From: JBOHRE01 sp050732635
Lineage (GTDB): Bacteria; Gemmatimonadota; Gemmatimonadetes; Longimicrobiales; RSA9
DNA: 9,318 bases
Direction of reading: 5' to 3'
Assembly: GCA_050732635.1 (NCBI GenBank)
Contig: JBOHRE010000114.1
Coordinates: 1-9,318 of the forward strand
Shown: piece by piece, positions 1 through 6,180 of the stretch
Position numbering within the stretch: position 1 is the stretch's first letter
Layout: the number at the start of each line of letters is the position of its first letter
Notes under the pieces: model-generated
Seen by the model: the letters and a program-made list of their open reading frames with translations, nothing else
What the model was told of the DNA's origin: nothing
The model's database searches: none
Program-made: the position numbers and the translations under genes

Positions 1-145
1 CCGCAGGCACGGCGCGGCGCGCGCTGGCCGCGGCGTGCCCCGACACCGGCCGCCGAGCGCACGTGTAGGGGATGCTATCTGCGTTCAAGCGCTTTCCCCG
101 ACCGCCTGCTAGGCTGAAGTCCCCAGGCAATTCGGCCGACCGAAC

Positions 146-150
146 GGGAG
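146..150 (+). promoter_or_regulatory. Ribosome binding site deciding the hydrolase start
   Basis: GGGAG lies 8 bases before the ATG at 159, a good Shine-Dalgarno match and spacing. The earlier in-frame ATG at 72 has only a weak GGGG run right beside it, too close to act as a normal site. This supports starting the protein at 159, which also places a signal peptide at the very N-terminus. Confidence 0.6.
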
Positions 151-158
151 AGCAGCAG

Positions 159-1685
159 ATGGCAAACGGGCGAGTGCCGGCGGTGGTCCGGTTGGCGACG
201 ACCCTCTCGGCGTGCGTGCTGGTCGCCGCGAGACTCGAGGCACAGGCCACGATCGGCGGCGATTGGCGCGCCGATGTCGACGACTTCGCCGAGCGGCTGA
301 TCGAGGGCGAACTAACGCCCGCGTTCGGCGTCGCGGTCACGGTAGCGGACTGGGTAGCGTATGTGCGCGGGTTCGGGACTGCCGATGTCGCGACCGGCCG
401 GGCCGCGACCGGCGACACCCCGTTCTACATCGCGTCCACCACCAAATCACTGACCGCGCTGGCCGCGGTGCTGGCGGCGAATCGTGGCGAGCTGGAGCTG
501 GATGCGCCCATGGTGCGCTATCTGCCCGGTGCCCGCGTGGCGGACGGCGTGCGGCGCGAGTCCATCGCCGTCCGCGACCTGATCACGCTGACGCACGGCC
601 TGTCCGGCGATGGGCCCGTCGTGCTGCGCACGGCCTACACCGGCGAGTTCACGAACGAGCAGTTGCTCGAGCTGCTGCGATTCCACGAGCCAACGGGCCG
701 CAAGGGCGAGTTCGAGTACAACAATCTCGGCTACAATCTGCTCGGGCTCGTGCTCGAGGCGCGCTACTCGCGCTCCTGGAAAGAGGTGGTCGCGCGTGAG
801 GTGCTCGAGCCGATCGGCATGCGCAACACCAGCGCCTACCTGTCGCGCCTCGACCGCGACGAGATCGCGCAGCCGCACGACCTGGGCGCGCACGGCTTCG
901 TGCCCGCCGCACTGCACAAGGACGATGCGAACCTGCACGCCGCCGGCGGGCACTTCGCTTCCGCGCGCGACCTGGCCCGGTACCTGGCCGCGCACATCAG
1001 CGGCGGGCGCGTCGAGGGACGGCAGGTGCTGCCGGCCGAGCCGATCCGCGAGACTCACGTCCTGCGGGTGCGCCAGGATCGCGAGTTCGGTCCGTATCAC
1101 CGTTTCGGCTGGGGCTACGGCTGGGATCTCGGCACGTACGAGGGCGACACCCTGATCCACCGCTTCGGCGGCTTCGCCGGCTACCGCTCGCACGTCTCGT
1201 TCATGCCGGCGCACGAGATCGGCGTGGTCGTGCTGGTGAACGCCGGCGGCACCGCGTCAGCCGCAGCCGATCTGCTGGCCACCTACATCTACGACCGGCT
1301 GCTCGGCAAACCGGAGACCACGCAGCGCTTCGCGACTCGGGCCGACGAGCTGGCGGCGCGGGCGGTGCAGCAGCGCCGTGAGCTCGCGGCGCACCTGGAG
1401 GAGCGCCGGCTTCGGCTCGCGCCGCTGAATCAACCTCTCGAGGCGTATGCCGGCGTCTACGAGAGCCCGCTGCTCGGACGGCTGGAATGGCGCGTCGTCG
1501 CCGGCGGCCTCGAGGCGCGCATTGGCGTGATGCGCAGCCGAGCCGAGGTCTACGACGCCGCTCGGGACATGCTGCGCATCGACTTCGCCGGCGGCGAGGT
1601 GGCGAGCTTCTCGTTCGACCCGCACGGCGGCCCGGCGCGCGCGGTCACGCTCGCTGGCGAGGAATTCGTGCGTGTCGGCCGCTGA
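159..1685 (+). CDS. Exported serine beta-lactamase-like hydrolase (class C / PBP fold)
   Basis: From the ATG at 159 the protein has 508 residues. It begins with a Sec-type signal peptide: Arg at 5 and 11, a hydrophobic stretch at about 12-24, and a likely cut after AQA at residue 30. The active-site motifs of the serine beta-lactamase/D-alanyl-D-alanine carboxypeptidase superfamily are in order: STTK with nucleophile Ser93 and Lys96, YNN at 187-189 as the YxN motif, and HRFGG at 334-338 in the place of the KTG/HxG box. A charged helical linker (about 394-421) leads to a C-terminal beta-rich domain (about 422-508, starting near YAGVYESPLLG) resembling the DUF3471 domain often attached to these enzymes. 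It probably acts in the periplasm or on the cell surface on a peptide, ester or beta-lactam-like substrate; the substrate cannot be told from sequence. An in-frame ATG at 72 would add 29 residues before the signal peptide and is less likely. No clear promoter was recognised upstream. Confidence 0.9.
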   Translation: MANGRVPAVVRLATTLSACVLVAARLEAQATIGGDWRADVDDFAERLIEGELTPAFGVAVTVADWVAYVRGFGTADVATGRAATGDTPFYIASTTKSLTALAAVLAANRGELELDAPMVRYLPGARVADGVRRESIAVRDLITLTHGLSGDGPVVLRTAYTGEFTNEQLLELLRFHEPTGRKGEFEYNNLGYNLLGLVLEARYSRSWKEVVAREVLEPIGMRNTSAYLSRLDRDEIAQPHDLGAHGFVPAALHKDDANLHAAGGHFASARDLARYLAAHISGGRVEGRQVLPAEPIRETHVLRVRQDREFGPYHRFGWGYGWDLGTYEGDTLIHRFGGFAGYRSHVSFMPAHEIGVVVLVNAGGTASAAADLLATYIYDRLLGKPETTQRFATRADELAARAVQQRRELAAHLEERRLRLAPLNQPLEAYAGVYESPLLGRLEWRVVAGGLEARIGVMRSRAEVYDAARDMLRIDFAGGEVASFSFDPHGGPARAVTLAGEEFVRVGR

Positions 1686-1796
1686 ATCGGGCGGATTGCG
1701 CTGCGACCCTTAGGTGCGTAGATGATGCCGAGCTGCAATCGAACCGTGCCCGCCTATCCTCCACTGTCTTGCAAATGAAATGTATCTGGAACTTCT

Positions 1797-1805
1797 AGGA
1801 TGGAG
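1797..1805 (+). promoter_or_regulatory. Ribosome binding site deciding the start of the first DUF1801 gene
   Basis: AGGA (1797-1800) lies 8 bases and GGAG (1802-1805) 3 bases before the ATG at 1809. The alternative ATG at 1800 overlaps the AGGA and would rely on a weaker GGAA about 8 bases upstream. The ATG at 1809 is preferred, but the difference is only three residues. Confidence 0.45.
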
Positions 1806-1808
1806 AAC

Positions 1809-2258
1809 ATGAACGAGTCGGGCGCGAGCCAGGGTCAGTCGGCAGCGGAGCTCATTTCGAAGAGAATCGCCGAGCTCGGGGACTGGCGCGGGGAAACCCT
1901 CAGCAGAATGCGCACGCTCATCAAGGAGGCAGACCCGGACGTCGTCGAGGAGTGGAAGTGGGTCAAACCAACCAAACCCGGCACTCCAGTCTGGTCGCAC
2001 GACGGCATCATCTGCACTGGCGAATCCTACAAGAATGTCGTGAAGCTCACCTTCGCCAAGGGCGCGTCTCTGAAAGATCCGGCCCGTCTCTTCAACTCGA
2101 GTCTCGACGGAAACGTACGCCGCGCGATCGACATCCACGAAGGGGACGACGTTGACGAGTCCGCCTTCAAGGCGCTGGTTCACCAAGCGGTCGCCCTCAA
2201 CAGTTCTGGCAAGTCGAAACCGTCGAAGAAAGCGAAGTCCCAAGGATTCCGCCCCTGA
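1809..2258 (+). CDS. DUF1801 (YdhG-like) domain protein with lysine-rich C-terminal tail
   Basis: From the ATG at 1809 the protein has 149 residues; a start at 1800 would give 152. The sequence fits the DUF1801/YdhG family of small alpha-beta proteins. Seen are a helical start with GDWRGETLSRMR, the EEWKW segment at about 47-51, the strand VKLTFAKG at about 78-85, and DIHEGDD at about 108-114 followed by the closing helix. The last 15 or so residues (SSGKSKPSKKAKSQG) are lysine- and serine-rich and probably disordered, which could allow nucleic-acid contact (inference). The biochemical role of the family is not established. It has no signal peptide or membrane segment, so it is probably cytoplasmic. 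A second DUF1801 gene follows after 46 bases on the same strand, suggesting co-transcription. Third-position GC preference looks weaker here than in neighbouring genes, a mild hint of a different origin. Confidence 0.85.
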   Translation: MNESGASQGQSAAELISKRIAELGDWRGETLSRMRTLIKEADPDVVEEWKWVKPTKPGTPVWSHDGIICTGESYKNVVKLTFAKGASLKDPARLFNSSLDGNVRRAIDIHEGDDVDESAFKALVHQAVALNSSGKSKPSKKAKSQGFRP

Positions 2259-2293
2259 ACCGACGGGCGACGGCCCACGAATGTGACAAACCC

Positions 2294-2300
2294 AGGAGGA
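2294..2300 (+). promoter_or_regulatory. Strong ribosome binding site of the second DUF1801 gene
   Basis: AGGAGGA, a near-perfect Shine-Dalgarno sequence, ends 4 bases before the ATG at 2305. It fixes the start of the second gene and so shows that the long basic N-terminal tail is really translated. Confidence 0.75.
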
Positions 2301-2304
2301 GCGC

Positions 2305-2835
2305 ATGCCTCGCAAGGCGAGGTCCAAGCCGGCCAAGCGCACGTCCCGCGTCGTCAACGGGAAGCCCGCCGCGGCCAAACCCAAGGCGGCCGGCAAAGGC
2401 GGGCGATCCACCGCAAGCAAGAGCAAGGCTCCGTCCATGGCCGCGAAGCCGATCCTCCTCGCAGGCGGCAACCCGCAGATCGCGAAGGCTGACGGCGACG
2501 CTCCCGTGCAGGCCTACATCGAGGCCATGCCGGGCTGGAAACGCGACCTCGGGCGCCGCCTCGACGCGCTCGTCGTGCGCACCGTCCCCAACGTCCGCAA
2601 GGCCGTGAGGTGGAACTCGCCCTTCTATGGCGTCGAGGGTCGGGGTTGGTTCCTCAACTTCCATTGCTTCACGAAGTACGTGAAGGTGGCTTTCGTCCGC
2701 GGCAGGTCGCTGCGTCCCGTCCCACCGGGCGAGTCCAAGCACGAGGACGTGCGCTACCTTGACATCCATGAGGACGAGGAGCTCATGGCGAGTTGGATCA
2801 GGCAGGCGGCCGCCCTGCGCGGCTGGGTTCCGTAG
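2305..2835 (+). CDS. DUF1801 (YdhG-like) domain protein with histone-H1-like basic N-terminal tail
   Basis: The protein has 176 residues in two parts. Residues 1 to about 61 form a low-complexity tail rich in Lys, Ala, Pro, Ser and Arg, with repeated KP/AKPK steps like those of bacterial histone-H1-like proteins. Residues about 67-173 are a DUF1801 domain: PGWKRDLGRRLDALV, then RWNSPFYGVEGRGW, the strand KYVKVAFVRGRSL, and YLDIHEDEEL with the final helix. Shared landmarks with the preceding gene (VKvaF/VKltF, then DIHE near the C-terminus) make the two distant paralogues. The core function is not established; the tail suggests DNA or RNA binding (inference). It is predicted cytoplasmic and lies 46 bases after the first paralogue, probably in the same transcript. 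Its 3' end converges on the tRNA-Asn gene on the other strand, and no clear terminator hairpin was seen in the 95 bases between them. Confidence 0.87.
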   Translation: MPRKARSKPAKRTSRVVNGKPAAAKPKAAGKGGRSTASKSKAPSMAAKPILLAGGNPQIAKADGDAPVQAYIEAMPGWKRDLGRRLDALVVRTVPNVRKAVRWNSPFYGVEGRGWFLNFHCFTKYVKVAFVRGRSLRPVPPGESKHEDVRYLDIHEDEELMASWIRQAAALRGWVP

Positions 2836-2930
2836 CGCCGGCGGCGTTTCGAGCGCGAAGCCCCGCGAACTGCACAAGCGCGGCTACGGTTAACTGCGTT
2901 CGCCTTGGTTGGTGGGTCCGATCGAATGAG

Positions 2931-3003
2931 CTCCGGCGGCAGGACTCGAACCTGCGACCCGACGGTTAACAGCCGTCTGCTCTACCAACTGAGCTACGCC
3001 GGA
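2931..3003 (-). tRNA. tRNA-Asn (anticodon GUU)
   Basis: A complete 73-base cloverleaf reads on the minus strand. The 7-bp acceptor stem TCCGGCG/CGCCGGA is perfect. The D stem is GCTC/GAGC with loop AGTTGGTA, the anticodon stem GACGG/CCGTC has loop CTGTTAA, the variable loop is 5 bases, and the T stem GCAGG/CCTGC has loop TTCGAGT. The anticodon GTT specifies asparagine. The discriminator base is G, as in known bacterial tRNA-Asn. The 3' CCA is not encoded, since the next bases are CTC, so it must be added by the CCA-adding enzyme. The gene is intact and has its own promoter just upstream. Confidence 0.97.
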
Positions 3004-3022
3004 AATTGTGTGACAGACATCA

Positions 3023-3051
3023 AAGATAGATGGCGTATCGGACGCGGTCAA
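3023..3051 (-). promoter_or_regulatory. Sigma70-type promoter of tRNA-Asn
   Basis: On the minus strand, TTGACC (3046-3051, 5 of 6 to consensus) is followed after exactly 17 bases by TATCTT (3023-3028, 4 of 6). The -10 box ends 19 bases before the first tRNA base, so transcription would begin with a short 5' leader. The -35 hexamer contains the TGA stop codon (3048-3050) of the helicase gene read on the same strand. Confidence 0.65.
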
Positions 3052-6000
3052 CTGCTGGCCAGAGGCGGTGTTACGGGCAGAAAGGCCAGGACGGCGAGCA
3101 CCGTGGGCCACGGCTCGGCCGTGGGTGGCGCGGTGCCGTGCACGGCCGCCGCAAGCGCCCGGACGAGCGCCAGCGTGGACGACTCCTCGCCGGCGCGACG
3201 AATGACATCGCGGACCGCGATCTCGGCACCGATCTGAACCCCGGCGTGCAGTCGCGCCAGCACCTGATCGGCCTCGGCGCAGATGTCGGCATCGAGCGCG
3301 CCGCTGTCACGTGCCAGGGCGCGCAGCAGCGTTCGGGCCGCGCGCGCGGCGATCCGGCCGGGAGCGGCCGGTACTGCCGGCGCGGCCGCCGCACGAGCGG
3401 TCGCTTTTCGCATGATGTGCTCGAGGCGGTCAATCGGTGGTGTAGTCGGTGCCATCGGCGACGCGCCGTTCAGCGCTTCCTGCAGCAGCCGCGCGCAGGC
3501 AACGTCGTCGATCGCCGCTGTGCCGTCGCCGTCGACGTGGATCCAGCGTGTGTGCTGCCGGGTGATGCGTAGAGCCACGAGCCATTCTTCCGCCGCGGCG
3601 GCCGCTCGGCTAACCACCGCGATGGCTGGCACCTCCTGTTCACGCGTGTAGATGTCGAGCCCTGGCCGTGGCCCGGCGGCGGGCCGATCGTCGAGCAGGG
3701 CCGCGAGCTGGTGCTCGAGCGGGTCGGCGGAATCGGCACGCCTCTCGATCTCATCGAAGAGCGACCCATCACCGGCCAACAGGCGATCGACCACGGCCTC
3801 ACGATGAAGCACCGGCTCGTCCGCACCGACGCCAGAGCGGATGCCGGCGAGCTTCTGGCGGAGGCGAAACACAACGCGCAGCTCGCGCTCCAGTGTCACG
3901 TCGGGCACGAAGTGGTAGCTGAAGACGCGCTCGTGCGCTGAGCCGAGCCGATCGACGCGGCCGATGCGCTGCACCAGGCGGATCGGGTTCCACGGCAAGT
4001 CGAAGCTGATGACGTGCGCCGCGTCGTGCAGATCGAGGCCCTCGGAGAGCACGTCGGTCGCGATGAGGAGGCGAACCTGCTCGTGGAGCGGGAACGCTCG
4101 GCTCCGATTCGCACGCGGCGCGAAGCGCTCGATGACGTGACGGCGGGACGCCGGCTCACAGCCCAGCCAGGCGCCGCTGCCGGCGACCAGGCCGACGCGG
4201 TCCGTGGTCCGCAAAGCGCGCCAGAGGTGCTGGGCGGTATCGCCGTACTCGGTGAAGATGACGACCTGAGCGTCTCCGAGCTCGCGCAGCAACGAGATCA
4301 GCGCAGCCGTCTTCGGATTTTCGCCGAGCGCGGGCTCGACGGCGCGGCGCAGCGCACGCAGCAGGCCCAGGTCCATGACGGCATCTGCGCGCAGACGGGC
4401 CATGTCAGCGCCGGCCGGCAGCGGCTGCGCGGTCAGCGTGATCAGACCGAGCTGGTCGGGGTCGGCCGGCGGCCCACCACGCGGCAGGTCGAGCAGCCCG
4501 CGCTCCAGGCCGTCGAGAAAGCGCTCGTAGACACCGATCTGGCGCCGCACTGTGGCCGCGAACGCGACAGTGCTCGACTCGAGTCGCTTCAGCAGTGTCA
4601 TGCGCAGCAGCACCGGCGTGAGCAGTCCGACGCTGCGTTCCGACCGCGCACCATACTGCGACAGGCGGTAGGGCGTCGCGTTGAAGGTGGCGGCGAACCG
4701 TTCGAGCGCGTCCGCCAGCTCAGGCGCGGCTTCAGCCAGCGCGTAGCGGACCGCGCGAGGCGCCGCCCGCTTCGGAAAACGCAGAATCTCGTCATCGGCC
4801 CCGCGAATCGCGATCTCGCCGTAGCGCACGCGCAGCATCGACCGCGTGCGGCGAACCATCACCGCGGCTCGCACCGCAGCGAAGGCGTGCCCATCCCCCT
4901 CGGGGTGAGGCGCCGCGCCAGCCATGAGTGACTTGAGATCGCCAATCCCGATGTCCCAGAAGTCGCCATCGCCGGCGAAGAGGCGCAGCAGCGTATACAG
5001 GTCGCGGGGGGTGTTGTTGATCGGCGTCGCCGTCAGCAGCACGAGTCGGCTGTTACGGCTCAGCAGCGCGAGCTCGCGGTAGCGCCGCGTGCCTGCCGAG
5101 CGGAACGCGTGCGCCTCGTCGACCACGGTCAGCGTGGGAAGCGCACCGGTCGCGGCGTGCAAAGCCACGCCACGACTCAGGCGCGTGTGGCTGAGCCATG
5201 CCAGGCCTCGAGGGGCGTTCGGCTGCCAGAGCGCTGGCGGTTCGAGGTCGAGCGAGCGCGCGAGCTGGCGGAGCGGCACGTTCCAGTGCCGGCGCAGCTC
5301 CGCAGGTGTGATGACCAGCGCACGGCCACCCGCGCGGAGCTCCTCCTCGATCAGGGTCAATGCGACGCGCGTCTTGCCGAGCCCGACGCTGTCGGCGAGG
5401 ATGACGCCGCGACGTTCGCCGAGGATCACTCGCGCGCGCGACACCGCATCGCGCTGGTGCGTGGCCAGGTCGAACAACTGCCCCGTGCCGTGCTGCGGCA
5501 GGTCGAGCCGATCCCGAATCAGCCGCTCCGCGAGCGCGGGCGCGGCCACTGCCCGCGTCGCGGTTTCGCGCACCCGTCCGCCCGTGGGAGCGCTCGTCAG
5601 CTCGCGCAGCAGCTCGAACACCGGTTCGGACGCATCATAGCCAGCGACCCAGAGCTCCTCGAACCGTAGCCGGAGCCGCATCACGACAGCCGCGTCGTCG
5701 ACGATGGCCGTGAAGGAGTAGCCACGGGCGGGGACCGGCCGTGCGAAGTAGTGGGCTCCCAGCAACGCGACAGCAGCGTCCGAGTGGGCCGGCGGCGGCT
5801 CGAAGATCGAGAAGTCGGGATCCCACCCACCGAGCCCGGCGCAGCGGATGGCGATGCGACGACGCATGGCGAGCCGCAGCAGCGCCCCCAGGTTTCCGAT
5901 GCGGGCAGGATCCGCTCTCACGTCCTGTGCTGCATCGAGCCAGGTCGCGGCATCCACACGCCCGACCAGTAGCCGGCAGCGTTCGATCCCGCCGAGATCG

Positions 6001-6170
6001 GCGTCGGCCAGATCGATGCCGGCGATCCGCAGGCGGCGCAGGGCGATGTCGACCCTGGGCGATCGCCGAAGCAACGACACGATGGTGCGCCGCACCCGGC
6101 CGACATCGCCGCTATCGAGAAGCGAAACACCGGGACGCGTCGGGCGCCATGCGCCCGACTTGTCAGGCAT
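3048..6170 (-). CDS. SNF2/HepA-like superfamily 2 helicase with degenerate PLD-like N-terminal domain
   Basis: From the ATG at 6170 the protein has 1040 residues. Residues about 25-189 resemble a phospholipase-D-like domain (opening RRLRIAGIDL, later VALLGAHYF, closing FEELW), but no HxK catalytic motif is present. The ATPase core follows. Walker A is ADSVGLGKT at about 259-267, the Walker B/DEAH box is VVDEAH at about 349-354, and motif III is LTATP at about 379-383. The second lobe has VIFTEYGDT near 637-645, motif V IATDVLSEGLDL near 703-714, and the arginine-finger motif VI QRIGRVDRLG at about 734-743. This is the RapA/HepA-type SNF2 layout (COG0553). The last ~190 residues are alanine-rich and helical and were not recognised. 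It probably translocates on duplex DNA using ATP together with the upstream methyltransferase. The ATG at 6170 sits inside the end of that gene (ATGCCTGA overlap) with a G-rich GGGGG 5 bases upstream. An earlier in-frame ATG at 6218 would add 16 residues and is less likely. DISARM DrmD and the Hma helicase are possible relatives. Confidence 0.92.
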   Translation of the reverse strand: MPDKSGAWRPTRPGVSLLDSGDVGRVRRTIVSLLRRSPRVDIALRRLRIAGIDLADADLGGIERCRLLVGRVDAATWLDAAQDVRADPARIGNLGALLRLAMRRRIAIRCAGLGGWDPDFSIFEPPPAHSDAAVALLGAHYFARPVPARGYSFTAIVDDAAVVMRLRLRFEELWVAGYDASEPVFELLRELTSAPTGGRVRETATRAVAAPALAERLIRDRLDLPQHGTGQLFDLATHQRDAVSRARVILGERRGVILADSVGLGKTRVALTLIEEELRAGGRALVITPAELRRHWNVPLRQLARSLDLEPPALWQPNAPRGLAWLSHTRLSRGVALHAATGALPTLTVVDEAHAFRSAGTRRYRELALLSRNSRLVLLTATPINNTPRDLYTLLRLFAGDGDFWDIGIGDLKSLMAGAAPHPEGDGHAFAAVRAAVMVRRTRSMLRVRYGEIAIRGADDEILRFPKRAAPRAVRYALAEAAPELADALERFAATFNATPYRLSQYGARSERSVGLLTPVLLRMTLLKRLESSTVAFAATVRRQIGVYERFLDGLERGLLDLPRGGPPADPDQLGLITLTAQPLPAGADMARLRADAVMDLGLLRALRRAVEPALGENPKTAALISLLRELGDAQVVIFTEYGDTAQHLWRALRTTDRVGLVAGSGAWLGCEPASRRHVIERFAPRANRSRAFPLHEQVRLLIATDVLSEGLDLHDAAHVISFDLPWNPIRLVQRIGRVDRLGSAHERVFSYHFVPDVTLERELRVVFRLRQKLAGIRSGVGADEPVLHREAVVDRLLAGDGSLFDEIERRADSADPLEHQLAALLDDRPAAGPRPGLDIYTREQEVPAIAVVSRAAAAAEEWLVALRITRQHTRWIHVDGDGTAAIDDVACARLLQEALNGASPMAPTTPPIDRLEHIMRKATARAAAAPAVPAAPGRIAARAARTLLRALARDSGALDADICAEADQVLARLHAGVQIGAEIAVRDVIRRAGEESSTLALVRALAAAVHGTAPPTAEPWPTVLAVLAFLPVTPPLASS

Positions 6171-6180
6171 CGGAACCCCC
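6163..6180 (-). promoter_or_regulatory. Translational coupling junction between methyltransferase and helicase
   Basis: On the minus strand the sequence GGGGG (6176-6180), five bases, then ATGCCTGA contains both the helicase start ATG (6168-6170) and the methyltransferase stop TGA (6163-6165). Ribosomes ending the first gene can restart directly on the second, which would keep the two proteins in proportion. The upstream G run is only a modest Shine-Dalgarno match, which itself argues for coupling. Confidence 0.6.

Noticed and set aside
3..68. Open plus-strand frame ending in TAG at 66-68, possibly the tail of an upstream gene
   Set aside because: Only about 21 codons are visible, no family is recognisable, and the stretch is so GC-rich that other frames are equally open. 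It could be real but cannot be supported.
85..125. Possible promoter TTCAAG...TAGGCT ahead of the hydrolase
   Set aside because: Both boxes match consensus poorly and the spacing is about 20 bases, so it is not better than chance.
447..1214. Long minus-strand frame inside the hydrolase gene
   Set aside because: It is antisense to a gene with clear active-site motifs, shows no family signature, and is expected from strong GC third-position bias.
1710..2877. Two overlapping minus-strand frames covering the DUF1801 genes
   Set aside because: Both DUF1801 genes have recognisable domains and ribosome binding sites on the plus strand; the antisense frames show no domain pattern.
2836..2930. Search for a terminator between the second DUF1801 gene and the tRNA
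   Set aside because: Only weak GC-rich stems such as CGCG...CGCG were found, without a U-run on either strand.
2886..2970. 9-base repeat ACGGTTAAC downstream of the tRNA (2886-2894) and within its anticodon arm (2962-2970), considered as an attachment-site remnant
   Set aside because: The copies are only 76 bases apart with no element between them, no integrase is nearby, and nine bases are too few to exclude chance.
4014..4931. 305-codon plus-strand frame inside the helicase gene
   Set aside because: It lies opposite conserved helicase motifs, has no start signal, and its product is low-complexity and rich in Arg, Gln and Ala, as shadow frames are.
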